Shown one piece after another: positions 17,013-26,099 of a stretch of 64,000 bases of DNA. The notes below the pieces were generated by a model that was given only the letters and a program-made list of their open reading frames with translations, did not search any database and had not been told where the DNA came from. The position numbers and the translations under genes are program-made. Position 1 is the first letter of the stretch, and the number at the start of each line of letters is the position of its first letter. Origin of the DNA: Actinoplanes subtropicus (lineage in GTDB: Bacteria; Actinomycetota; Actinomycetes; Mycobacteriales; Micromonosporaceae); assembly GCF_000721705.1 (NCBI RefSeq), contig NZ_JOJL01000001.1, forward strand, positions 62,001 through 126,000, given 5' to 3'.

Positions 17013-18935
17013 ATGAGCGAAGCCCCTTCCGCCTCGGCCGGCCTGCTGGCGACCATCACCTGTCCGGGTGACCTCAAGCGCCTCACGCCCGAGCAGCTGC
17101 CGCTGCTGGCCGCCGAGATCCGTGACTTCCTGGTGGCGAAGGTGTCCCGCACCGGCGGCCACCTGGGCCCCAACCTGGGCGTCGTGGAGGTGACGCTGGC
17201 CCTGCACCGGGTCTTCGATTCGCCGCGGGACAGCCTGCTGTTCGACACCGGGCACCAGGCGTACGTGCACAAGATCCTCACCGGCCGGCAGGACGGCTTC
17301 GACCAGCTCCGCCAGCGCGGCGGCCTCTCCGGCTACCCGAGCCGGGCGGAGAGCGAGCACGACCACATCGAGAATTCGCACGCCTCCACCGCGCTCTCCT
17401 ACGCCGACGGCCTGTCGAAGGCGTACACGTTGCGCGGCGAGGACCGGCACGTGGTGGCCCTGGTCGGCGACGGCGCGCTCACCGGCGGCATGTGCTGGGA
17501 GGCGCTGAACAACATCGCGGCCGGCAAGAACCGGCTGGTCATCGTGGTGAACGACAACGGCCGGTCGTACGCGCCGACCATCGGCGGGCTCGCCGACCAC
17601 CTCTCCACGCTGCGCCTCAACCCGGGCTACGAGCGCGTGCTCGACCTGGTGAAGGAGGCGCTCGGCTCGACCCCGGTGGTGGGCAAGCCGGTCTACGAGG
17701 TGCTGCACGCGGTCAAGAAGGGCATCAAGGACGCGGTCAGCCCGCAGCCGATGTTCGAGGACCTCGGCCTCAAGTACATCGGCCCGATCGACGGCCACGA
17801 CGAGCAGGCGATGGAGTCGGCGCTGCGCCGGGCCAAGGGCTTCAACGCGCCGGTCATCGTGCACGCGGTGACCCGGAAGGGCTACGGCTACCGGCCGGCC
17901 GAGGAGGACGAGGCGGACTGCCTGCACGGGCCGAGCAGCGCCTTTGATGTGGAGACCGGCAAGCTGTTGGCGGCGCCCGTGCTGAAATGGACGAAGGTGT
18001 TCGCCGACGAGCTCGTGGCGATCGCCGACGAGCGCCCGGACATTGTGGGGATCACGGCGGCCATGGCTGAGCCGACCGGCATCGCGGCGCTGGCGAAGAA
18101 ATACCCCGACCGGGCGTACGACGTGGGCATCGCCGAGCAGCACGCGGCGACCAGCGCGGCCGGCCTGGCGATGGGCGGGCTGCACCCGGTGGTCGCGGTC
18201 TACGCCACCTTCCTCAACCGCGCCTTCGACCAGGTCCTGCTCGACGTCGCGATGCACCGGCTGCCGGTGACCTTCGTGCTCGACCGGGCCGGCGTCACCG
18301 GGCCGGACGGGCCGAGCCACTACGGCGTCTGGGACATGAGCGTGTTCGGCGTGGTGCCCGGCCTGCGGATCGCCGCGCCGCGGGATGCGGCCACCCTGCG
18401 CGAGGAGCTGCGCGAGGCGGCCGCGGTCGACGACGGGCCGACGATCGTACGGTTCCCGACCGGCTCGGTCGCCCCCGAGACCCCGGCCGTGCGGCGCCTC
18501 GGCCAGGTCGACGTGCTGCGCGAGGCCGGCCGCACGGACGTGCTGGTGGTGACCGTGGGCTCGTTCGCCGGCCTGGGCCTGGAGGTGGCCGAGCGGCTGG
18601 CCGAGCAGGGCTACGGCGTGACCGTGGTCGACCCGCGCTGGGTGCGCCCGGTGCCGATCGAGCTGATCGGGCTGGCCGGCCGGCACCGGATGGTGGTCAC
18701 CCTGGAGGACGGCATCCGGGCCGGCGGGGTGGGCGACGCGGTGGCCGCCGCCCTGCGCGACTCGGCGGTGGACGTGCCGCTGCGCGACTTCGGCGTGCCG
18801 GCCGGGTTCCACCCGCACGGCGGCCGGGGCGAGATCCTCGCGGCGCTCGGGCTGACCGCGCAGGACATCGCCCGGGACGTGATCGAGTGGGCGTCCCGAA
18901 CGGAGGAAGCGGCCGAGCCACAGCCCGCGCCCTAG
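17013..18935 (+). CDS. dxs: 1-deoxy-D-xylulose-5-phosphate synthase
   Basis: This 640-residue thiamine-diphosphate enzyme condenses pyruvate and glyceraldehyde-3-phosphate to DXP, the entry to the MEP isoprenoid pathway and to thiamine and pyridoxal precursors. Hallmarks are [14 protein letters not shown], the ThDP motif [16 protein letters not shown] with NDN downstream, [10 protein letters not shown] in the pyrimidine domain, and a transketolase carboxy domain. The length is normal. ATG at 17013 gives the family-typical start. It is divergent from folD across a 228-bp gap in which no other gene was seen. Confidence 0.97.
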   Translation: MSEAPSASAGLLATITCPGDLKRLTPEQLPLLAAEIRDFLVAKVSRTGGHLGPNLGVVEVTLALHRVFDSPRDSLLFDTGHQAYVHKILTGRQDGFDQLRQRGGLSGYPSRAESEHDHIENSHASTALSYADGLSKAYTLRGEDRHVVALVGDGALTGGMCWEALNNIAAGKNRLVIVVNDNGRSYAPTIGGLADHLSTLRLNPGYERVLDLVKEALGSTPVVGKPVYEVLHAVKKGIKDAVSPQPMFEDLGLKYIGPIDGHDEQAMESALRRAKGFNAPVIVHAVTRKGYGYRPAEEDEADCLHGPSSAFDVETGKLLAAPVLKWTKVFADELVAIADERPDIVGITAAMAEPTGIAALAKKYPDRAYDVGIAEQHAATSAAGLAMGGLHPVVAVYATFLNRAFDQVLLDVAMHRLPVTFVLDRAGVTGPDGPSHYGVWDMSVFGVVPGLRIAAPRDAATLREELREAAAVDDGPTIVRFPTGSVAPETPAVRRLGQVDVLREAGRTDVLVVTVGSFAGLGLEVAERLAEQGYGVTVVDPRWVRPVPIELIGLAGRHRMVVTLEDGIRAGGVGDAVAAALRDSAVDVPLRDFGVPAGFHPHGGRGEILAALGLTAQDIARDVIEWASRTEEAAEPQPAP

Positions 18936-18987
18936 AACGGTCTTAATAGTCCATACCCGCGGCAAACGGACCACTGACGGGCAGTTC

Positions 18988-19007
18988 CGTTATCTAGTCG
19001 TTATCTT
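18988..19007 (+). promoter_or_regulatory. Tandem CGTTATCT repeats at the propeller cluster promoter
   Basis: Two copies of CGTTATCT start 11 bp apart at 18988 and 18999, just before the first propeller ATG at 19014. TATCTT (19002-19007) could be a -10 element for a leaderless transcript. The 11-bp spacing puts both copies on one DNA face, as for a dimeric regulator. No clear -35 element was seen. Confidence 0.35.
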
Positions 19008-19013
19008 TGGCCG

Positions 19014-20318
19014 ATGGACGACTTCGGCGGCACCGTCACCATCGACCTTGGTCTCGAGCGTGGCGAGCCGCCGACCTACTCCTCGCCGAGAGTGCGGACG
19101 ACCCCGCTGTGGGTGCCCGCCGCGCTGCTCGCGGCGCTGGTGCTGGTGTGCGGCGCCGGCTCGGTGCCGCCGCCGAGATCGCCGCTGTCCGCGGTCTTCC
19201 AGCTGCGGGTCGGGCCGGCCGACTCGTACGCGACGACCGCCGACGGCCAGCTGCTCGCCGAGACGTTCGGGCTGCTCACCTCGTACGACCTGACCAGCGG
19301 ACGGCTGCGCTGGCAGGCCGGCCAGTCCACCCCGGCGTACCGGCTGCGGATCAGCGACGACGTCGTGCTGATGCGGCCGTGGGCGGGCACCAACCGTGAT
19401 CCGGGCACCACGGCGCTGTCCACCTTCAGCGGCACCGACCTGTGGGAGCGGCCCGGCAACGTGGTGAACATCGCCGGCTCGTCGACGCTGCTGGCGGTCG
19501 ACTCGCCGCGCACCCTGGACGGCACCGGCCGCCGGGTGCAGGGCCAGGTCGACGCGATCGACCCCGCCACCGGGAACACCCGGTGGAGCGTGCCGGTGCC
19601 GTCCACCGCGGTGCTGCTGGGCGTGCCCGGCCTCGGCGACGAGGAGTCCCGGATGCTGCTCGTGCACGACAACCAGACGATGGCAGTGCACGACCTGACG
19701 ACCGGCAAGCTGATCGCCAGCACGCACGTCCCGGCCGCCGACTACTCCCCGGACAACCCGGTGGTGGCGGGCGGCCGGATCCTGCTGCGCCACCCCGGTG
19801 CGAGCTCCGCGGAGATCTCGGCGTACGACCCGGAGACGCTGAAGCAGCTCTGGTCCGAGCCGTCCGAGATCGCGTACCAGATGCAGCCGTGCGGCCTGCT
19901 GGTCTGCCTCGGCGGCCCGGCGGGGCTGCGCGCGATCGACCCGGACACCGGCGACACGGTCTGGGCGCAGCCCGCGTGGCACAGCCTCGCCCTGTTCGGC
20001 GACATGTACGTCGCCTACAGCGACCCGGACGGCAGCGTGCCGGTCGGCGTCATCGACCCGCGGACCGGTGCGCTGCGCATCCAGCTGGCCGGATGGCAGC
20101 CGGTGGACGGCACCGGGAACGACGGCCGACTGGTTCTCACCAGGGCGGCGGACGCCGAAAGTCGTACCATGGTCGCCGTCGCCCGCCCGGGTGACCTGCG
20201 ACCCCGCGTGCTGGACGCGTTGCCCCAGGGCACCGGCGACTGTCAGGCGGCGCCGGCCCGGCTGGTCTGCCGGACGATCTACGGCGAGCTGGTCGTGTGG
20301 GCGTACCAGGAGGAGTGA
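19014..20318 (+). CDS. Membrane-anchored PQQ-like beta-propeller protein, paralog 1
   Basis: This 434-residue protein has a short cytoplasmic amino end with TVTIDLGLERGEP, one membrane helix (about 32-50, LWVPAALLAALVLVCGAGS), and an extracytoplasmic domain of repeated beta-blades with PQQ-like motifs such as DLTSGRLRWQAG and DPATGNTRWSV. Four cysteines recur in all three paralogs: CGLLVC in the middle, and CQAAPARLVC followed by VVW at the end; disulfides are likely. No catalytic residues are obvious. It is probably a scaffold or ligand-binding protein. It is first in a five-gene cluster ending in a two-component system. Confidence 0.75.
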   Translation: MDDFGGTVTIDLGLERGEPPTYSSPRVRTTPLWVPAALLAALVLVCGAGSVPPPRSPLSAVFQLRVGPADSYATTADGQLLAETFGLLTSYDLTSGRLRWQAGQSTPAYRLRISDDVVLMRPWAGTNRDPGTTALSTFSGTDLWERPGNVVNIAGSSTLLAVDSPRTLDGTGRRVQGQVDAIDPATGNTRWSVPVPSTAVLLGVPGLGDEESRMLLVHDNQTMAVHDLTTGKLIASTHVPAADYSPDNPVVAGGRILLRHPGASSAEISAYDPETLKQLWSEPSEIAYQMQPCGLLVCLGGPAGLRAIDPDTGDTVWAQPAWHSLALFGDMYVAYSDPDGSVPVGVIDPRTGALRIQLAGWQPVDGTGNDGRLVLTRAADAESRTMVAVARPGDLRPRVLDALPQGTGDCQAAPARLVCRTIYGELVVWAYQEE

Positions 20319-20322
20319 CGAG

Positions 20323-21678
20323 TTGGCGCTGATCGAGCTGGACCTCACCGCCCAGCCCGAGGCGCGAGCTCTTCCGGTGCCGCCCGCCTACCGCTACCGC
20401 CTGCCCGGCCTGCTGCTCGCCGCCGTGCTCGTGCTGGTCTGCGGCGGCGCGTCGACCGGCGGGCCGCTGCAGTGGAGCCACCTCGGCGTGCTTCCGCTGC
20501 CGGAGCGGGGGGACATCCAGTTCCGGCTGGCCGGCGACCGGATTTTTACGATCACCTCGGACGCCGCCGGGCGGACCGCCACCGTCTGGCGGGCCGGGAG
20601 CCCGCCGCGCCGGCTGTGGAGCGTGCCCGTGCCGGTCCGGGAGTCCGACCCGGCCGCGGTCGGCTACGGCGGCATCGACGCCCGCCCGGCCGGCGACGTG
20701 GTGCTGGTCTCCGACGGCCCGGCCACCATCGCGGTCGACGCGCGGACCGGGGCGATCCGCTGGCGCTCCCCGGACGGCGTCACCCCGCTGCCGGGCGGCC
20801 GGATCGGGCTCACCCAGACCGAGGTGTTCCGCCCCGGCACGGCCTACGACCAGGACTCCGGGGAGCCCGGCCCGCTGTACTTCTCGTCCACCGGCGAGCC
20901 GCACACCGAGCCGCCGATCCGTACCGAGATCAACGGCGTCGACCTGCGCACCGGCGCGCGGGTCTGGACCGCCTCGGCGGCCGGCTCGGTCAACGTCTTC
21001 ACCGCGCCCGGCGACGACCCGGCCGTGCTCGTGCTCGCCTCCGACCGCCTGGTGCGGCGGAACGGCGTCACCGGTGCGGTCGAGCGCGGCATTCCGCTTC
21101 CCAAGATCGGCGGTGCCGGGCCGGTCGGCGGCACCCTCGCCGATGGGCTGCTGGTGGTCCGCTACGGCGACTACGCGGTCGACGGGCAGGAGGCCGCCTA
21201 CGCCGCCGACTCGCTGGCCGAGCGCTGGCAGCGCCCGGTCACCAAGGTGCCGCTCGACCCGCCGGACTGCGGCGACCTGCTCTGCACCGGCCCGAGCAGC
21301 GCCGTCGACGTGCTCGACCCGGCGACCGGCCGAACGGCCTGGCGGGCGCCCGACGGGGTCAGCCTCGCCGAGCAGGACGGCTACGTGCTCGAGCGGGACG
21401 CCGACGGGGGCGCGCCGCGGCGGCTGGTCGACCGGGCCACCGGCGCCACCCGGGTGGAGCTGACCGGCTGGGACGCCGCGATCAGCACCACCGCCGACCA
21501 GCCGCTGGTGCTGCACCGCACGCTGCCGGACGGCCGGAGCGCGTTCGGCGTGGTGCTGGACGACCGGGTGCAGCTGCTCGGCGCCAGCGCCGGACCGGCC
21601 GGCGGGTGCGTGGCCGACGAGGGCTACGCGCTGTGCAGGGGCGACGCCGGCCTCGAGGTGTGGAGCTACGCCGGCTGA
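20323..21678 (+). CDS. Membrane-anchored PQQ-like beta-propeller protein, paralog 2
   Basis: This 451-residue paralog has the same plan as the preceding gene: a short amino end ALIELDLTAQPE, a single helix (LPGLLLAAVLVLVCGG), then a beta-propeller with blades such as DARTGAIRWRS and DPATGRTAWRA. The paired cysteines recur as CGDLLC in the middle and CVADEGYALC followed by VWSY at the end. TTG at 20323 is the start, supported by AGGAGGAG seven bases upstream. It lies 4 bp after paralog 1, so co-translation is likely. The ligand is unknown. Confidence 0.75.
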   Translation: MALIELDLTAQPEARALPVPPAYRYRLPGLLLAAVLVLVCGGASTGGPLQWSHLGVLPLPERGDIQFRLAGDRIFTITSDAAGRTATVWRAGSPPRRLWSVPVPVRESDPAAVGYGGIDARPAGDVVLVSDGPATIAVDARTGAIRWRSPDGVTPLPGGRIGLTQTEVFRPGTAYDQDSGEPGPLYFSSTGEPHTEPPIRTEINGVDLRTGARVWTASAAGSVNVFTAPGDDPAVLVLASDRLVRRNGVTGAVERGIPLPKIGGAGPVGGTLADGLLVVRYGDYAVDGQEAAYAADSLAERWQRPVTKVPLDPPDCGDLLCTGPSSAVDVLDPATGRTAWRAPDGVSLAEQDGYVLERDADGGAPRRLVDRATGATRVELTGWDAAISTTADQPLVLHRTLPDGRSAFGVVLDDRVQLLGASAGPAGGCVADEGYALCRGDAGLEVWSYAG

Positions 21679-21705
21679 CCCGCCCGGGCGCACAATGAGG
21701 GCACC

Positions 21706-22944
21706 GTGACGCACGCCGTGATCGACCTCGGGGAGGCGCCGGCCGACCTGCCGGTGCGCAGCCGGCCGGTGCCCTACCGCGCGCTGCTCGGCGCGCTGTC
21801 GGCGGTGCTGCTCGCGCTGGCCGGTGGCGCCGCCCGGCAGCGGGCCCCGGTCGCGCCCACGGTGCTCCCGGCCGGCCTCGCCGACACGTTCACCCTCGAC
21901 GGCGAGCGGATGTACCTGGTCGAGGGAGAGCGGATCAGCACGTACGAGCTGCCGTCGATGCGGGTGCTCGCCCGTACCGCGGCGACGGCCAGCGGCACGG
22001 TCGGCGGCGCCCAGCAGGCCGGCGGGGCGATGGTGGTCAGCTATCAGGTCGGCGCCGACGGCACCCCGGCCACCGCGGCGTACCTGGCCGGCGGCGACCG
22101 GCTGCTGTGGCGCCGGCCGGAGCGGCTGGTGGCGACCTCGGCGGCCGACGGGACCGCCCTGCTCAACGCGGACGGCGCGGAGGTCGCGGTCGACCTGACC
22201 ACCGGGCGGGAACGGTGGCGGGTGGCCCAACCGGTCAAGGGCTTTCTCGCCGAGGCGGGGCCGGAGGCGGGCGGGGGCTATCCGGACTGGCTGGTGGCGA
22301 TCTCCGGGACCGGGCGGCTGGCGACGTACGACGCGCACACCGGCCGGCCGCTCGCCGCGGTCACCCGCCCGGCCTTCGCCGGGGAGATCTGGCCGGTCGG
22401 CTCGTACCTGCTGGTGTCGGCGGGCGACGGCTACGACGGGTACCGGCTGCCCGGGCTGCGGCGGCTCTGGCACACCACGGCCGACCTGTCGCAGAGCTGG
22501 ATGCAGACCGACTGCGGCGGGGTGATCTGCGCGTTCCGCCAGCAGGGCGGCGGGATGACCGTGCTCGACCCGGCGGACGGGCACGTGCTGTGGAGCTCCG
22601 GCCGGTGGGCGTGCGCCTCGCCGGTCGGCCGGTACCTGGTGGCCACCCCGAGCGCGGCCGAGGGGGACGTGCCGCCGCTGTGGGTGCTGGATCCGCGTAC
22701 CGGAAAGGAATGGGGGAATTTCGGCGCCTGGCAGGGGCTGGGCCTCGCGCCCGGCGGCCTGGTCTACGGCAGGCGCGAGGTGCGCGGCCGCTACCAGATC
22801 TTCTACGGCCTGCTCGACCCGGCCGACCGCTCGATCGACGTGCTCGGCTCGGCCGAGGGGGTCTCCAACGGCTGCGAGACCGGCGGCGGGGTGCTGGCCT
22901 GCCGGCTGGTCGACGCCTCGGTCGCGGTGTGGCCGCTTCGGTAG
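21706..22944 (+). CDS. Membrane-anchored PQQ-like beta-propeller protein, paralog 3
   Basis: This 412-residue third paralog has the cytoplasmic motif AVIDLGEAPADL, a membrane helix (about 25-45, ALLGALSAVLLALAGGAA), and propeller blades with DLTTGRERWRVA and DPADGHVLWSS. It keeps CGGVIC in the middle and CETGGGVLAC followed by VAVWPLR at the end. The GTG start lies 27 bp after paralog 2. A 71-bp gap with no gene separates it from the response regulator on the same strand. It shares the presumed envelope location of its two neighbours. Confidence 0.75.
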   Translation: MTHAVIDLGEAPADLPVRSRPVPYRALLGALSAVLLALAGGAARQRAPVAPTVLPAGLADTFTLDGERMYLVEGERISTYELPSMRVLARTAATASGTVGGAQQAGGAMVVSYQVGADGTPATAAYLAGGDRLLWRRPERLVATSAADGTALLNADGAEVAVDLTTGRERWRVAQPVKGFLAEAGPEAGGGYPDWLVAISGTGRLATYDAHTGRPLAAVTRPAFAGEIWPVGSYLLVSAGDGYDGYRLPGLRRLWHTTADLSQSWMQTDCGGVICAFRQQGGGMTVLDPADGHVLWSSGRWACASPVGRYLVATPSAAEGDVPPLWVLDPRTGKEWGNFGAWQGLGLAPGGLVYGRREVRGRYQIFYGLLDPADRSIDVLGSAEGVSNGCETGGGVLACRLVDASVAVWPLR

Positions 22945-23015
22945 CCTTTGATTTACCGCCTCTTCACACTGGGTCGGAGAGGCTGGTTCCCGGCGATGGC
23001 GTGGGAGGTCGTGCG

Positions 23016-23690
23016 GTGCGGGTGCTGGTGGTGGAAGACGAGCGGAACCTGTGCGACGCGATCGCTCGAGGGCTGCGCCGTAAGGGCATGGCGGTCGATG
23101 TCGCCTATGACGGGCTGCAGGGTCACGAGATGGCATACGTGACCCGTTACGACGTGGTGGTGCTCGACCGGGATCTGCCCGGCAAGCACGGCGACGAGAT
23201 CTGCGCCGATCTGGTCGCCTCCGGGGCGCTCACCCGGGTGCTGATGCTCACCGCCAGCGGCACGGTCGCCGACCGGGTCGAGGGGCTGCAGCTCGGCGCC
23301 GACGACTATCTGGCCAAGCCGTTCGCCTTCGAGGAGCTGGTGGCCCGGGTGCAGGCGCTCGGCCGGCGCGCCACCCCGGCGGCCCCGCCGGTGCTGACCG
23401 TGGGCAACCTGATCCTCGACCAGACCCGCCGGGTGGTCACCCGCGGCGGCGTGCCGATCGAGCTGACCAACAAGGAGTTCGGCGTCCTGGAGGAGCTGCT
23501 CAAGGCGCGCGGCGGCGTGGTGTCCAGCGAGGAGCTGCTGGAACGCGTCTGGGACGCGAACACCGACCCGTTCACCACCACCGTCCGGGTCACGGTGATG
23601 ACCCTGCGGAAGAAAGTGGGCGACCCACCGCTGATCGAGACCGTGGTGGGCGCGGGTTACCGGGTGCCCGAGCCGGTCGGCCTCTCATGA
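23016..23690 (+). CDS. OmpR/PhoB-family response regulator
   Basis: This 224-residue DNA-binding response regulator has an amino-terminal receiver with the acidic pocket EDE (7-9), phospho-acceptor Asp51 in VVLDRDLPG, Thr in MLTASG and Lys in LAKPFAFEE. A carboxy winged helix-turn-helix contains ELTNKEFGVLEEL and ends TVVGAGYRVPEP. GTG at 23016 follows GGGAGG with good spacing. It overlaps the kinase gene by 4 nt (ATGA), so the pair is co-translated. Target genes are unknown; the propeller genes immediately upstream are the first candidates. Confidence 0.92.
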   Translation: MRVLVVEDERNLCDAIARGLRRKGMAVDVAYDGLQGHEMAYVTRYDVVVLDRDLPGKHGDEICADLVASGALTRVLMLTASGTVADRVEGLQLGADDYLAKPFAFEELVARVQALGRRATPAAPPVLTVGNLILDQTRRVVTRGGVPIELTNKEFGVLEELLKARGGVVSSEELLERVWDANTDPFTTTVRVTVMTLRKKVGDPPLIETVVGAGYRVPEPVGLS

Positions 23691-24922
23691 CCGTCTACCC
23701 CGGGCGCCGCAGCCGCAAGCTCGAGCTCAGCCTCCGGCCCACGCTCCGGCTGCGGCTCACCCTGCTCAACGGCATCCTGCTGGTCGGCGCCGGGGCGATC
23801 CTCGTGCTGCTGGCCTGGCTGCTGGTCGGCGACGCGATGCACCCGGCCGACGCGCTCCAGCCCGGCTCGACGGTCACCCTGGCCAGCGGCGGCACCCAGG
23901 ACGCGAACGCCTGGCAGAACGCGGTGATCGACCGCGCCTCGAGCGAGGTGCTGGTCAAGGGCCTGGTCGCGCTGCTCGCGATCGGCATCATCGGCATCGC
24001 CGGGGCGTACGCGGTGGCCGGCCGGGCGCTGCGGCCGCTGCACGCGGTGACCCAGACCGCCCAGCGGCTCGGCGAGGAGACGCTGGACCAGCGCATCCGC
24101 TACGCGGGGGCGGACGACGAGGTGGCCGAGCTGGCCCGCACGTTCGACGCCATGCTGGACCGGCTGGCCGGGGCGTTCGAGTCGCAGAAGCGCTTCGTGG
24201 CGAACGCGTCGCACGAGCTGCGCACGCCGCTGGCGGTGATGCGTACCGAGATCGACGTGACCCTGAGCGACGACGAGGCCGACGTGGCCGAGTACCGGCG
24301 GATGGCCAAGGTCGTGCGCAACGCCTCGGAACGGGCGAACGGCCTGGTCGACGCGCTGCTGGTGCTGGCCCGGTCGGAGGCCCAATCGGGGCGCCGCCTG
24401 GTTCGCAAGGTGCCGGCCGACCTGGCGACGAGCGTCTACAACGCGCTGTCGGCGGTGAAGGCGGAGGCCGAGCGGCTCAAGCTGGAGGTGACGACCGATC
24501 TGCGGCCGGCGCCGGTGGTGGGGGATCCGAGCCTGCTCGACCGGCTGGCCGGGAACCTGATCGAGAACGCGATCCGCTACAACCACCTGCTCGGCAAGCT
24601 GTGGCTGCGGACGGAGATGGCGAACGGGCAGGCCCGGCTGGTCGTGGGCAACACGGGGTACGAGGTCGAGCCGGCGGACGTGCCGGGGCTGTTCGAGCCG
24701 TTCCGCCGGGGCGGGTGGGAACGGACCGGGTCGCGGGGGTCGGGGCTGGGGTTGTCGATCGTACGGGCGGTGTGTGACGCGCACGGCGGCACGGTGTCGG
24801 CGGTGGCGCAGCAGGGCGGAGGGCTCGAGGTGACGGTGTCGCTGCCGACGGCGGAGGCGACGCCCGTGGTGGCGGCTACGGCCTCGGTGCCGCGCGGCAA
24901 GAACGTCGGGCTGGCCACCTGA
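23687..24922 (+). CDS. Sensor histidine kinase (HAMP-HisKA-HATPase)
   Basis: This 411-residue inner-membrane kinase has two membrane helices (about 27-49 and 90-112) that enclose a short extracytoplasmic loop of only about 40 residues. A HAMP domain (112-165) follows, then the HisKA box FVANASHELRTPLAVMR with phospho-His176, the N box NLIENAIRYNH and the G box GSGLGLSIV. The loop is too small for a usual ligand-binding domain, so sensing may rely on membrane state or on a partner. The three propeller proteins upstream are candidate partners; this is an inference. Confidence 0.9.
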   Translation: MTVYPGRRSRKLELSLRPTLRLRLTLLNGILLVGAGAILVLLAWLLVGDAMHPADALQPGSTVTLASGGTQDANAWQNAVIDRASSEVLVKGLVALLAIGIIGIAGAYAVAGRALRPLHAVTQTAQRLGEETLDQRIRYAGADDEVAELARTFDAMLDRLAGAFESQKRFVANASHELRTPLAVMRTEIDVTLSDDEADVAEYRRMAKVVRNASERANGLVDALLVLARSEAQSGRRLVRKVPADLATSVYNALSAVKAEAERLKLEVTTDLRPAPVVGDPSLLDRLAGNLIENAIRYNHLLGKLWLRTEMANGQARLVVGNTGYEVEPADVPGLFEPFRRGGWERTGSRGSGLGLSIVRAVCDAHGGTVSAVAQQGGGLEVTVSLPTAEATPVVAATASVPRGKNVGLAT

Positions 24923-24931
24923 GCGGGCCGG

Positions 24932-25942
24932 CTAGGCGGCCAGCGTGTGGCTGGCGGCCGCGCTGCGGTCGGCGGCCTCGCGGCGGACCGTGCGCCAGCG
25001 GGAGGCGCTGATGCCCAGTTCGGCGGCGATCTCCGTCTCGGTCAGGAATGGGCGCTCGGCCTTGATGCGGTTGGCGAGGGCGACCGTCTCGGCGGGGGAG
25101 CGGCGGGTCTTTTCCGATTTATCCGTCTTAGTGGGAACCGCCCGGCTGGTGGCCGCCCGCGAGGCGGCGGTGCTGCGCTGGGCCGGGACCGCGCGGCCGG
25201 TCGCGACGGGCTGCCGCGGCTGACGGGTCACGGTCGGGGTGAAGGCCGGCTTCTCGCCGGTGTTCTGCGACAGGGCGGCGGCGATCTCCGCGCGGGTGCG
25301 ATGGTCCATTCCGCCGCGCCCGCTTTGTCCGACCGCGACCTGTGGCGCGCTCACGGGCGGCGCGGGGACCAGGCCGGGGATCGCCGCCCCGGCGCCGGCC
25401 TCGGGGTGAGCGGCGGCCTGCTGGGCGGCCTCCTGCTGGGCGGCGGCCGGCTGGGCGGCCTCCTGCTGGGCGGCGGCTGGCTGGGCGGCGGCTGGCTGAG
25501 TGGCGGCGGCCCGAGCGGCGATTTCGGCAGGTTCGGCGGCGTTCTCCATCGACGAGATACGACCGCCCAGCTCGACCAGGCAGATGCTGGCCACCACGAT
25601 CAGACCGTCCACCGACAGCGGCAACAGATACGGCGACGCTCCGGTCTCCCCGTACCGCGCCGCCACCCCCGCCATGTGCCAGTACGAGACCCAGGCCGCG
25701 ATGCCCGCGATCGTCGCCGTGGCCAGCAGCCGGGCCGCCGCCAGCCACCGCCGGTGCACCGGCACCCGGGAGATCAGCTCCACGGTCAGCAGCAGCGCCA
25801 GCGGCGGCCACGCGGCGATCGCCTGGCTGATCGGGTTGTCCAGCGCGTGCAGGACGTTGGCGACCACCGAGGCGGCCACCCCGAGGAACAGGGTGGCGCG
25901 AACCGCCCACCGGACGCGACGCAGGTGTTGCAGGACCACCAC
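24932..25942 (-). CDS. DUF2637 membrane protein with carboxy-terminal helix-turn-helix
   Basis: This is a 336-residue protein. Residues 10-130 hold about four transmembrane helices of the DUF2637 type (ATLFLGVAASVVANVLHAL and PYLLPLSVDGLIVVASICL). Such proteins are often found on actinomycete plasmids and integrative elements. A low-complexity Ala/Gln stretch (about 150-185, AAAQPAAAQQEAAQ repeats) leads to a basic linker. The carboxy end contains FLTETEIAAELGISASRWR, a clear helix-turn-helix. GTG start. It is convergent with the histidine kinase gene, 9 bp apart. No integrase or transfer gene lies nearby. Confidence 0.8.
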   Translation of the reverse strand: MVVLQHLRRVRWAVRATLFLGVAASVVANVLHALDNPISQAIAAWPPLALLLTVELISRVPVHRRWLAAARLLATATIAGIAAWVSYWHMAGVAARYGETGASPYLLPLSVDGLIVVASICLVELGGRISSMENAAEPAEIAARAAATQPAAAQPAAAQQEAAQPAAAQQEAAQQAAAHPEAGAGAAIPGLVPAPPVSAPQVAVGQSGRGGMDHRTRAEIAAALSQNTGEKPAFTPTVTRQPRQPVATGRAVPAQRSTAASRAATSRAVPTKTDKSEKTRRSPAETVALANRIKAERPFLTETEIAAELGISASRWRTVRREAADRSAAASHTLAA

Positions 25943-26099
25943 CGGAACTACTCCTCGGTCAGTCGGGACGATCGGAAGGACCGGACCATCCTGACCGGTG
26001 CGGGTTACCGGACGGCTTCCGGCGCGGAACCGTGTCCGGTCCGTGCCGGGAGCGTTGCGATCATGTGATCGAGCCGTACGGCGTGTCGGCTTGACGCCC

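Noticed and set aside
20137..23136. A 999-codon minus-strand open frame opposite the propeller genes
   Set aside because: Composition is typical of an antisense shadow in high-GC DNA, and the plus-strand propellers have conserved cysteines and repeats.
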